The notes beneath the pieces were generated by a model that worked only from the letters and a program-made list of their open reading frames with translations, made no database searches and was not told the DNA's origin. A stretch of DNA of 64,000 nucleotides from CBDAQA01 sp965247815 (lineage in GTDB: Bacteria > Planctomycetota > Phycisphaerae > Tepidisphaerales > Tepidisphaeraceae), in the NCBI GenBank assembly GCA_965247815.1, contig CBDFHW010000029.1, forward strand, positions 124,001 through 188,000, given 5' to 3'. This document shows positions 18,921 to 29,310 of the stretch, piece by piece. The translations under genes were made by a program, and so were the position numbers. Positions within the stretch are counted from its first letter, which is position 1; every line of letters starts with the position of its first letter.

Positions 18921-19194
18921 CGTTCCGTCTGAGCCCCCCGGGAAAGCTCCACGCAATGTGGCAAGGGCGTCCCGCCCGTCTGGTTGCAACCTGCAAGGCC
19001 TGCTCCGCCCGAAGACACAGGCAAGATGCGCGTACCACGGTAAGGCGTCGTTTTTTAAGCGGCGCTTCTGCAATCGACCGCTGCACGGTTGTTACGAGAT
19101 TCGTAATCTTCGCCGTCTCGTCCGGCGGGGATTTACTGATCGATCGCAAAATAGCCGATTCGAACAACGGCGGGTCACCAATCGAATCGACGCA
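18921..19194. other. Intergenic region with a degraded repeat-like segment
   Basis: No gene seen. Bases about 18955-19040 (GTGGCAAGGGCGTCCCGCCC and the following AGGCAAGATGCGCGTACCAC) resemble, in scrambled form, the arms of the MITE-like element at 30934-31083. Similarity is by eye and weak. Confidence 0.3.
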
Positions 19195-19959
19195 TCACTT
19201 CGCGCGGAGCATTGCAAGATCCTCGTCCCCGGCTTCGCCGACGACGAACCGTCGGACCACGTCGTCGCCGGTCTTCTGGATTTCGTCCGGCGTCCCGTCG
19301 AAGACCAGCTTCCCGTGGTGCAGCATCACGATCCGGTCGGCGATCTTGATCGCGCTGTTCATGTCGTGCGTCACGACAATGCTGGTCACCTTCAGCTCCC
19401 GCTGCAGCTTGATGATTAGTTCATTGATCACGTCCGACCGGATCGGGTCGAGCCCCGTCGTCGGTTCGTCATACAGAATGACCCGGGGGCCCAACGCGAT
19501 CGCCCGGGCGAGCCCGACGCGCTTCCGCTGCCCGCCGGACAGTTCGCCGGGCATTTTGTTCCCCGCGTCCCGCAAGCCCACGAGCCGGAGTTTCTCCGCG
19601 GCGATCTCGCGAACTTCCTCCCGGCTTTTTTTCGAATGCTCCACCAGCGGGAACGAGACGTTGTCGAGCACGGACATCGAATCAAACAACGCGCCCATCT
19701 GGAACAGGAAACCGAACTGAATGCGGATCTCGGCCAGCTTCCGCTCGCGAAGGTTGTCGATGCGGTGCCCGTCGAACCAGACCTCGCCCCGGTCGGGACG
19801 CAACAGCCCGATGATGTGCTTCAGCAATACGCTCTTGCCCGTCCCGCTGGCGCCGATGATGACCAGGCATTTGCCTTCGTCGATCGACAGCGTCAGGTCG
19901 TCGAGCACGACGAGCCGGCCGAATCGCTTCGAGACGTGGCGGAGTTCAATCAGTGACAT
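19195..19959 (-). CDS. mlaF: MlaF-type ABC transporter ATPase
   Basis: 254 residues. Complete nucleotide-binding domain: Walker A GASGTGKSVLLKHI, Q-loop FGFLFQMGALFDSMSV (the QxGALFDSL-like stretch is characteristic of MlaF/MCE ATPases), signature LSGGQRKRVGLARAI, Walker B VILYDEPTTGLDP and switch VVTHDM. It would power phospholipid transport with an MlaE permease and MCE protein. It follows the IspD-like gene on the same strand by 42 bases. The MlaD-like gene is about 1.9 kb further downstream, beyond the opposing peptidase gene. Confidence 0.92.
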   Translation of the reverse strand: MSLIELRHVSKRFGRLVVLDDLTLSIDEGKCLVIIGASGTGKSVLLKHIIGLLRPDRGEVWFDGHRIDNLRERKLAEIRIQFGFLFQMGALFDSMSVLDNVSFPLVEHSKKSREEVREIAAEKLRLVGLRDAGNKMPGELSGGQRKRVGLARAIALGPRVILYDEPTTGLDPIRSDVINELIIKLQRELKVTSIVVTHDMNSAIKIADRIVMLHHGKLVFDGTPDEIQKTGDDVVRRFVVGEAGDEDLAMLRAK

Positions 19960-20001
19960 GCTTGGAGATTCAGTGACGGGGAATGCGGGTCGCGGCTGAG
20001 T

Positions 20002-20697
20002 TTACCACTGCGCTTCGTCGAACGGGCTGGCCGGGCCCTTCATTTTTGGCTTCGGAAGCATCGAGATCATCGTCTTCACCAACGCGGCATCACCCGGGCC
20101 GCCGACCCGTATGTTTAATGCCGAACCCTTGACCATTGTCAGCTGTGACGGGTGCACTTCGACCCTCTTCGCGGCCATCTCGCTGTATTTCTCTTTCGAA
20201 AACGCCTGCGGGCTTAGCAGGTGCATAAAGTGGTGCGGCAAATGGTAAGCGACCGGCGACCCGCCGTCGTCGGACTCGACCAGCGCGGTCCGCAACGGCG
20301 TGCCCAGAGCGACCGCGGCGTGCTTCTCGGCTTCAGTCATCACGGCTTCAATATCGGTGTACGGCACGGCCGGTCGGGCGGCGTCGTGAACGAGCACGTG
20401 TGTTGCTTCCGCCGAAATAGTCGCCGCGGCTGCGGAGATCTGGTCCATCCACCGCGGACCCCCGGAGACGAGCTTCACCCCGCTGAACCCCAGGTGAGCG
20501 CCGAATTTCTGCTTCGCGTCTTCCATCATGTCCGGCAGGATCGCGAGCTGAATCTGTTTGACGTTGTCGCGGTTGAGAAACAGTTCGACGCTGCGGAGCA
20601 GCGCCTCTCGGCCGTCGATTTTTACGAACGCGCCACCGCTCTCGCTGGCAAGCCCCGGCGGGGGGGCGGTCAATATCAGAACGCTGAACATAGCCAT
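20002..20697 (-). CDS. IspD-like (MEP cytidylyltransferase family) protein with altered nucleotide loop
   Basis: 231 residues from the ATG at 20697, which has AGGAG eight bases upstream (the frame is open to 20787). The fold matches 2-C-methyl-D-erythritol 4-phosphate cytidylyltransferase: HVLVHDAARPAVPYTDIEAV is the family signature, AFVKIDGREALLRSVELFL matches the KxF-L-x-G-KPVL-T-L region, and the GTPLRTALVESDDGG part is also recognisable. However, the CTP-binding AAGxGxRM loop at the N terminus is replaced by LTAPPPGLASESGG, and the GGxxRxxSVxxAL segment reads GGPRWMDQISAAAATI. It may be a diverged enzyme or a non-catalytic relative. It is the first gene upstream of mlaF on the same strand. 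Confidence 0.7.
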   Translation of the reverse strand: MAMFSVLILTAPPPGLASESGGAFVKIDGREALLRSVELFLNRDNVKQIQLAILPDMMEDAKQKFGAHLGFSGVKLVSGGPRWMDQISAAAATISAEATHVLVHDAARPAVPYTDIEAVMTEAEKHAAVALGTPLRTALVESDDGGSPVAYHLPHHFMHLLSPQAFSKEKYSEMAAKRVEVHPSQLTMVKGSALNIRVGGPGDAALVKTMISMLPKPKMKGPASPFDEAQW

Positions 20698-20999
20698 CTC
20701 GGTCGCTCCTGTTTCGTGCACGCGTGTGCGGGAACCACTGTTGGCAACCGGGCTGTCACTGTCAAGTTCAGACCCGCCGGATTCCACGTGCTTGCCACGG
20801 CGGCGTTGTTTTCGGACGCGATCTTGTGCCAGCGACGCCGCATTCGATTGAATCGCTTACCCAACCGGCACGACCGGCACGCCTTGACGGTTGCTAGCCG
20901 AAAAGCCCGGCCCGGCGGTTCTTACGCCAAACCACCGCGCGATTCGGGCCGATACGAGAGGGGTAAGAAACAATACTCGAACGCACGCAGGAGGTTTCC
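20698..20999. other. Divergent intergenic region
   Basis: Separates the minus-strand IspD-like gene from the plus-strand MshEN protein. It must hold both promoters; I see no convincing boxes, repeat or RNA in it. It ends with AGGAGG (20989-20994), the ribosome site of the next gene. Confidence 0.4.
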
Positions 21000-21467
21000 G
21001 TGAGAGGCATTCCGATCGGACAGTTGCTCGTCGAACAAGGCGCGCTGACCCAGGGCCAGGTGGATCATATTTTGAAGATCCAAAAGGTCTCGCACCGCCC
21101 GTTCGGCGACCTCGCGGAACGCCTGTTCGGGATCACCCCCAAGGCCGTCGAAGACGCGTGGGTCGAACAGTACACCCGCACGGTCGGTCTCACCGACCTG
21201 GACGAAACCACGGTCGACCACGAATGTCTGCGGCTCTTGAACCGCCGGCAGGCCTGGCAGTTCCACACGCTGCCGGTGAACCGCGACGAGGAGTACCTCA
21301 GCATCGCGACCACGCCGGAGAACCTGGTCCGGGCCGTGAACTTCGCGACGCGGACGATCGACGAGCCGATCTCGTTCCTGCTGACCGAGCGGTCGCAGCT
21401 GCGCGAATTTTTGCTCAAGCATTACCCGGTGCCCGATCACATCGCCGAGTTCGCCGGCAAGATGTAA
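21000..21467 (+). CDS. Stand-alone MshEN (GspE/PilB N-terminal) domain protein
   Basis: 155 residues from a GTG at 21000 with AGGAGG five bases upstream. The whole protein looks like the N-terminal domain of type II secretion/type IV pilus ATPases: IPIGQLLVEQGALTQGQVD and the following helices, then FHTLPVNRDEEYLSIATTPEN, which matches the second half of MshEN. In some such proteins this domain binds cyclic-di-GMP. No ATPase domain follows. It may be an adaptor or c-di-GMP sensor; the ligand is inferred from the family only. Confidence 0.75.
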   Translation: MRGIPIGQLLVEQGALTQGQVDHILKIQKVSHRPFGDLAERLFGITPKAVEDAWVEQYTRTVGLTDLDETTVDHECLRLLNRRQAWQFHTLPVNRDEEYLSIATTPENLVRAVNFATRTIDEPISFLLTERSQLREFLLKHYPVPDHIAEFAGKM

Positions 21468-21548
21468 GACCCTAAGGCGGCGTCCACGGGCACATCGTTC
21501 GCCGCCGTTTTCTTCTCTCGGCAACATAACTCGTCTAGACTGTGGCAG

Positions 21549-22739
21549 ATGTCCACGGCCTACTCCGATTCGCAAACCCGCACCGTCGCGTACGGCCTCG
21601 CGCCCGGCGACGTCGACGAAGACCTCGATGTCGCCAGCGAAGAGATGCTGGTCAACATGGGTCCCCAGCACCCGAGCACCCACGGCGTGCTCCGCATCGT
21701 GCTTCGGACCGACGGCGAAACAGTACTCGACGCGACGCCCCACCTAGGGTACCTGCACCGCTGCAAGGAAAAGATCGCCGAGAATCTGCCGTACTATCAG
21801 TACATCGGTTACACCGACCGGCTTGACTACCTGTCGGCCATGAACAACAACCACGCCTGGTCGATGACGGTCGAAAAGCTCGCCGGCATCCAGGTACCGA
21901 TCCGGGCGGAACACATCCGGGTGATCGCGGTCGAGCTGAACCGCATCGCATCGCATCTGGTCAGCTTCGGGGCGTACGGGCTAGACATGGGTGCCTTCAC
22001 GCCGTTCCTTTATGCTTTCCGCGAACGCGAATACGTCCTGGATCTGTTCGAGCAACTGTGCGGTGCCCGGCTGACGCTCAGCTATATCAACATCGGCGGG
22101 GTGACCTGGGACTTGCCGCCGAATTTCCTCGCCAAGGTCAAAGAATTCCTCGACTACTTCGAACCGAAGATCGACGAATACGACAAGCTGCTCAGCCAGA
22201 ATCATATTTTCGTAAAGCGGACCGCCAATGTCGGCGTCGTCAGCAAAGAGATGGCGATTGGTTACGCACTGTCCGGCCCGATGATCCGCGGCAGCGGCAT
22301 CCCGCTCGATCTTCGCAAAGACCGCCCGTATTCGATTTATGACCAACTCGAATTCGACGTCTGCGTCGGCACCGGTGAAAAGGGAACGCTCGGAGATTGC
22401 TGGGACCGATATTGGGTCAAGATGCAGGAACTGCGGCAATGCGTTCGTATCATCCGCCAGTGCATCGCGAAAGTTCCCGACGGGCCGTTCCGCGCGAAGC
22501 TGCCCCGCGCGATGAAAGTCCCGCCGGGTGAGATTTACGAAGAGTTCGAAAACCCGCGCGGCCACCTCGGTTTTTTCATCGAAAGCCAGGGCGGGGTGAT
22601 TCCTTACCGCGTGAAGATCCGCGGCCCGTCGTTCGTGAACCTGTCGGTCACCAGCAGGCTATGTCGAAACGTGCTGCTCGGTGACGTGCCCGCGATCATC
22701 GGGTCGATCGACATCGTGATGGGCGAAGTCGACCGCTAG
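21549..22739 (+). CDS. nuoD: NADH-quinone oxidoreductase subunit D
   Basis: 396 residues. 49-kDa subunit of respiratory complex I, at the peripheral-arm side of the quinone site. Conserved stretches are LVNMGPQHPSTHGVLRIVL with its quinone-pocket His residues, ATPHLGYLHRCKEKIAENLP, AMNNNHAWSMTVEKL, and DPxxxxIDIVMGEVDR-type end (IGSIDIVMGEVDR). Length is normal. It stands alone: no other nuo subunit is next to it, whereas most bacteria keep nuoD beside nuoC and nuoE. It follows the MshEN gene by 81 bases. Confidence 0.95.
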   Translation: MSTAYSDSQTRTVAYGLAPGDVDEDLDVASEEMLVNMGPQHPSTHGVLRIVLRTDGETVLDATPHLGYLHRCKEKIAENLPYYQYIGYTDRLDYLSAMNNNHAWSMTVEKLAGIQVPIRAEHIRVIAVELNRIASHLVSFGAYGLDMGAFTPFLYAFREREYVLDLFEQLCGARLTLSYINIGGVTWDLPPNFLAKVKEFLDYFEPKIDEYDKLLSQNHIFVKRTANVGVVSKEMAIGYALSGPMIRGSGIPLDLRKDRPYSIYDQLEFDVCVGTGEKGTLGDCWDRYWVKMQELRQCVRIIRQCIAKVPDGPFRAKLPRAMKVPPGEIYEEFENPRGHLGFFIESQGGVIPYRVKIRGPSFVNLSVTSRLCRNVLLGDVPAIIGSIDIVMGEVDR

Positions 22740-22788
22740 CGGGATGGCCTCCTCGAGCCCGGGCGTTTGCGAGTTTAGATTTTCCGAT

Positions 22789-22953
22789 TTACGACAGCGT
22801 GCCGATCCAAACCGTGTTCGTCGCGCCCGGCGAGTTCTCCGTCGTGACGATCAATTTGCCGTTGATGATTTCGCTGACCGTCGTACTGCGCGACGCGGGG
22901 AGCAGGCCCAGTTGCGTCCAGGTATTGGCCACCGGGTCATAGCTCATGACCGC
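22789..22953 (-). pseudogene. C-terminal remnant of a Kelch-repeat protein
   Basis: The minus strand encodes VMSYDPVANTWTQLGLLPAS and then RSTTVSEIINGKLIVTT...NTVWIGTLS with a stop at 22789. This is one Kelch blade (YDPxxNTWTxLxxLPxxR, then xINGKLIV) plus the closing strand of a propeller. The open frame continues upstream to 23085 but without Kelch sequence or a signal peptide, so the rest of the gene is missing. It is antisense to and just upstream of a LEPR-XLL gene. Confidence 0.55.
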
Positions 22954-23122
22954 CCGCTGGGTTTTGTCGTCATCGCACATGATCGATGGCCGGCGAACGG
23001 TGTTTGTCGCTCCACCATACCTTGGGTTAAGGCTGCACAATTTGCAGATTGCTGCGCCGACTCCCACCTGGCGGGTATGGTCCATGTGCCATTTTCCGAC
23101 CTACTTATTCAAGGGAGCGATC

Positions 23123-24541
23123 GTGCTGAGAAACAGATCAACTGCTCGTCGTTGCCGGCCGGTCGAAAGCCTCGAGTCGCGGACGTTGTTTGCCGAGTCG
23201 GCCGTTGCCGCGCCGGTGCTGATTTCGACCACGGGTTCGGGGACGAGCACCGTTTACAATTACAACATTTCGTTGAAAGACACCGGGACGACGCCGATCG
23301 GGACGTTGTGGTACGCGTGGGTGCCGGGCGAAGATTTTCTGACGTCGATGCCGACTGCGGTCAGCAGTCCGACCGGTTGGAACGGCTTCGTCACCGGCGG
23401 CGGGCTCGGTGACGGTTACGCTATTCGGTGGACCGCAACCGGCGTCGGTGTCACGCCCGGTCAGACGCTGACCGGCTTCAAGTTTTCGTCGGCGGACAGC
23501 CCGACCGTGCTCGCGGGCAAGTCGAAGTTTTTCCCGACCACGCCGGTCGGGACCTCGTTCGTCTATTCGGCCGGGCCCTTCTCAGATCTCGGGTATCAGT
23601 TCGTCGCGACGCCCGCCACGCCGGTGTCGCTGACGGTCGCTCCGCCCCCGGCGCAATCCGCGAAGGTCGGGGTCTCGGTTTCGATCGCACTCGGTAGCTT
23701 CAAGCAGACCGGCGCGACAGCGCCTTACGCGGTGGCCGTCAAATGGGGAGACGGGTCGGCCGACACGAAGTTCTTATTGACCGCCGCGGGCAGTATTCCG
23801 CCGAAGATACACACGTTTATCAAAGCAACTACGGATTCGGTAACGGTTACGGTGACCGATGCCGCCGGTCACGCGTCCAATGCGGGTTCGTTCAACGTGG
23901 CGGTCGCGTCGCAGTCGATCACCGGCAGCGTGTTCGCCGACACCAACGCCAACGGAAAACTCGACCCCGGCGAGAAACCCGTGGCCGGTGTGAAAGTGTT
24001 CATTGACGCGAACAAGTCCGGATCGTTCCTGGCATCGGATCTCAACGTGACCACCAATGCCGCAGGGTTGTTCACGTTCGCCAACCTGTCGGCGGGCACC
24101 TACCGCGTCCGTGAAGTGCTCCCCCCGCAGTCGGTCGAGACGACGCCCATCGCTAAATTCTTCGACGTGATTCTGTCCGGCAGCGGCGCGGCCGGCTTGG
24201 TCTTCGGCAACGCCCCGACCACCGCGAGAATCAGCGGCACGGTCTTTAACGATTCGAACACCGACGGAAAAATCGACAACGGCGAACTCGGGCTCGGCCT
24301 CTGGCAGGTCTTCATCGACGCCAACAAAGACGGCAAGCTGGAAACCACTGAAAAAGTAGTCACTACAGATCTGGACGGTAAATGGTCGTTTACCGGTTTG
24401 ACAGCCGGGACCTACACGCTGCGCGTGGTGCCGGTCACCGGGACTGTCGCGACCAAGCCGACGGGCGGGGTGCTTACGCTGGTGGTTAATGGCGCACAGG
24501 CGTTAACCGCAAACCTTTTCGGGGAGAAGTCGATCGCCTAA
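23123..24541 (+). CDS. LEPR-XLL surface protein with PKD-like and two SdrD-B-like domains
   Basis: 472 residues from a GTG at 23123 (GGGAG five bases upstream; the frame is open from 22946). Residues about 14-24 hold VESLESRTLFAE, a LEPR-XLL variant. An N-terminal beta domain of unknown type follows. Next is a PKD-like domain (SVSIALGSFKQTG, VKWGDGSAD, VTVTDAAGHASN), then two SdrD-B/Cna-B-type domains, each starting ITGSVFADTNANGKLDPGE or ISGTVFNDSNTDGKIDNGE and ending in SAGTYRVREV or TAGTYTLRVVPV. These bind calcium in staphylococcal relatives. The last residues are FGEKSIA. Paralogue of the protein at 29311. Likely cell-surface adhesin or structural protein. Confidence 0.8.
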   Translation: MLRNRSTARRCRPVESLESRTLFAESAVAAPVLISTTGSGTSTVYNYNISLKDTGTTPIGTLWYAWVPGEDFLTSMPTAVSSPTGWNGFVTGGGLGDGYAIRWTATGVGVTPGQTLTGFKFSSADSPTVLAGKSKFFPTTPVGTSFVYSAGPFSDLGYQFVATPATPVSLTVAPPPAQSAKVGVSVSIALGSFKQTGATAPYAVAVKWGDGSADTKFLLTAAGSIPPKIHTFIKATTDSVTVTVTDAAGHASNAGSFNVAVASQSITGSVFADTNANGKLDPGEKPVAGVKVFIDANKSGSFLASDLNVTTNAAGLFTFANLSAGTYRVREVLPPQSVETTPIAKFFDVILSGSGAAGLVFGNAPTTARISGTVFNDSNTDGKIDNGELGLGLWQVFIDANKDGKLETTEKVVTTDLDGKWSFTGLTAGTYTLRVVPVTGTVATKPTGGVLTLVVNGAQALTANLFGEKSIA

Positions 24542-24585
24542 AGGACCGGCAGGGACCGCCGCTCAGCAGCAGGGCGTGCCGGTGA

Positions 24586-25119
24586 TCAATCGCTTTCGAG
24601 CATCAGCACCGGTATGCTGACGCCGCGGGGCGTAGGCCGGGCGGCGGCCTGGGTGCTGACCGGCACCTCCGGCAGAATCCGCACCATGGCGATCTCGTCG
24701 CAGTTGTCATTTTTGGGGCACCGCACGCAGTCGCTCCAGACTTTCAACGGCAACGTTTCCTTCTCGACCACTTCGAATCCCAGGCGCTCGAAAAATCGCT
24801 GCTCGTACGTCAGCGACATCAGTTTGCGGATCTGCAACCGCCGACCTTCTTCGACGCACCATTGAACCAACTGCGACCCAATCCCCCGGCCCCGCGCGGT
24901 CTCGTCCACCGCGAGCGACCGAATCTCGGCAAGGTCCGCCCAGATGATGGCCAATCCCACGCACCCAAGCACGTTGTCGTTCTCTTCGTAGACGGCGAAG
25001 TCGCGAAGATTTTCATACAGGTCTGCCAAACTCTTAAAGAGCATCTTGCCGAGCTCGGCGTGGCTGTTGATCACCGCCTGCATGCGCGGCACGTCCTGAA
25101 TGGTTGCACTTCGAATCAT
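24586..25119 (-). CDS. GNAT acetyltransferase resembling short N-acetylglutamate synthase
   Basis: 177 residues from the ATG at 25119 (MIRSATIQDVPRMQAVINS); a GTG at 25146 would add nine. Conserved sequence follows the short ArgA-type N-acetylglutamate synthase group: GKMLFKSLADLYENLRDFAV, LAEIRSLAVDETARGRGIGS (acetyl-CoA loop RGRGIG), YEQRFFERLGFEVVEKE, LPLKVWSDCVRCPKNDNCDE. The Cys/Asp-rich LPxKxWxDCxxCPKxxxCDE end is diagnostic. It would acetylate glutamate for the first arginine-pathway step, feeding ArgB at the start of the window. About 35 extra C-terminal residues have no known role. Confidence 0.8.
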   Translation of the reverse strand: MIRSATIQDVPRMQAVINSHAELGKMLFKSLADLYENLRDFAVYEENDNVLGCVGLAIIWADLAEIRSLAVDETARGRGIGSQLVQWCVEEGRRLQIRKLMSLTYEQRFFERLGFEVVEKETLPLKVWSDCVRCPKNDNCDEIAMVRILPEVPVSTQAAARPTPRGVSIPVLMLESD

Positions 25120-25357
25120 CACTTCAGATCCATTTTTCTCTTCCACTGTTTCGACAAACAGTATACGCTAAGATCGATTAATCGATGGTGCGACATGCAC
25201 GATTCGGTCGATAAATTCGCGTTGGACCTCATTCCACCCGCCGCTGTGCCGCCCGACTTTCTACTCGGGCGTAAGTCGTCGAGCTGGCTTTCAGCCGGGT
25301 CGGCACCGTTATTGCAGATGCCCTGCAACCATCCCACTTTTCATAGGAGTTTGTGCA

Positions 25358-25651
25358 ATGATTCAAGTCAATGCCGGAAACGTCCTTTTGAAGCCGTCCC
25401 ACCGCAAGCAGCTCTTGGCCTGGCTAAGGCGTGCAACTAAGCTGGGCCAACGGCTCGGCCAATTCGTGCTCAATCTATCACTGCACCGGTCAGGGAAACA
25501 TTTCGACGTCCGCGCCACCGTGCAGGATTCGGTCGGAAATTTTGAGTGCCATTCCCGTAATCAGGATTGGCGCACCGCCCTGCGTGAGATCGTCCGCATG
25601 CTGGTCGTTCGACTGCACGGACAGCTGGCGCTGCGCGGCGTAGCCGCATAG
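25358..25651 (+). CDS. HPF/RaiA-like ribosome-associated protein
   Basis: 97 residues from the ATG at 25358 with AGGAG eight bases upstream. The pattern fits short hibernation-promoting factors: an N-terminal strand (MIQVNAGNVLL), a helix rich in Lys/Arg (HRKQLLAWLRRATKLGQRL), a strand pair (FVLNLSLHRSGKHFDVRATV) and a second helix (WRTALREIVRMLVVRLHGQL). Such proteins bind the 30S decoding region in stationary phase. The similarity is in pattern rather than in strict motifs, so I am only moderately sure. A strong hairpin lies 96 bases downstream. Confidence 0.6.
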   Translation: MIQVNAGNVLLKPSHRKQLLAWLRRATKLGQRLGQFVLNLSLHRSGKHFDVRATVQDSVGNFECHSRNQDWRTALREIVRMLVVRLHGQLALRGVAA

Positions 25652-25746
25652 CTGGCTGTTTTCGGCCGTTAAAATTCAATCCATCGGCTGTCGAATGCAC
25701 GCGACCACAGAGTGCTTGCATTCGCCCCGCCGATAGATATTCTTCG

Positions 25747-25780
25747 ACAACGCCCGGGCGGACAGCCCCGGGCGTTGTTC
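25747..25780 (+). terminator. Terminator-like hairpin after the HPF-like gene
   Basis: 12-bp perfect stem (25747-25758 with 25767-25778), 8-base loop, GC-rich, followed only by a short TGTTC. It sits between the HPF-like gene and tRNA-Thr. Confidence 0.6.
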
Positions 25781-25828
25781 TCACTCGCGGCATCGCCCGG
25801 TCGAAAACACTGCCGAACAATCGAATAC

Positions 25829-25901
25829 GCCGCCTTAGCTCAGTTGGTAGAGCGATGCTTTCGTAAAGCATAGGTCATCAGTTCAAGTCTGATAGGCGGC
25901 T
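25829..25901 (+). tRNA. tRNA-Thr, anticodon CGU
   Basis: 73 bases that fold into a full cloverleaf: acceptor GCCGCCT with AGGCGGC, D arm GCTC/GAGC, anticodon arm ATGCT-TTCGTAA-AGCAT with CGT as anticodon (reads ACG), T arm ATCAG-TTCAAGT-CTGAT, discriminator T. The 3' CCA is not encoded (TTA follows). Confidence 0.95.
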
Positions 25902-25909
25902 TAAACGCC

Positions 25910-25947
25910 AAAGCCCTAAACCTCAAAAGTTTGTGGGCTTTTTCTTT
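25910..25947 (+). terminator. Terminator of tRNA-Thr
   Basis: AAAGCCC (25910-25916) pairs with GGGCTTT (25935-25941), with inner AAAC/GTTT pairing, followed by a T-rich tract. It begins nine bases after the tRNA. The remaining 210 bases up to leuS hold nothing I recognise. Confidence 0.75.
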
Positions 25948-26160
25948 GTGCACGCCCGGTCCCGGCTCTGTCTTCGATCTCACTTCATCGACCCCAAAAC
26001 CTGTTCTCTGAGCGACGCGACCAATCCGACGGAGCTGCTTCATGGCGAGCGTGAGCAGTTAGCGGCACGCGCGGAAACGGCTACTGTCAACCGCAACTAA
26101 AAGCTGCGGTCGAGGAGGGTAGTAGGTAAGCATTCGAACCGCGGTTCGGCATCGGCAAAA

Positions 26161-29127
<2,967 letters not shown>

Positions 29128-29310
29128 GCGGCCGACTATAAATGCTTCGCCGCCGGTTGTCGCGGTGCGGAGTTTCGCCACCTCGTTTGTCACAGTGTTG
29201 CTTGACAATGCGTCGAAGTCGGCAGACGATTTCCGCGTTAAAGGGTACCGGCGTCCAAGGGCGACGCCGGAAAAATCATCCGATCAGTCAACATTCGAAC
29301 GGGAGAGATC

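Noticed and set aside
25840..26043. Minus-strand open frame of 67 codons over tRNA-Thr
   Set aside because: Its PPIRLELMTYALRK end is the antisense translation of the tRNA, a well-known false protein.
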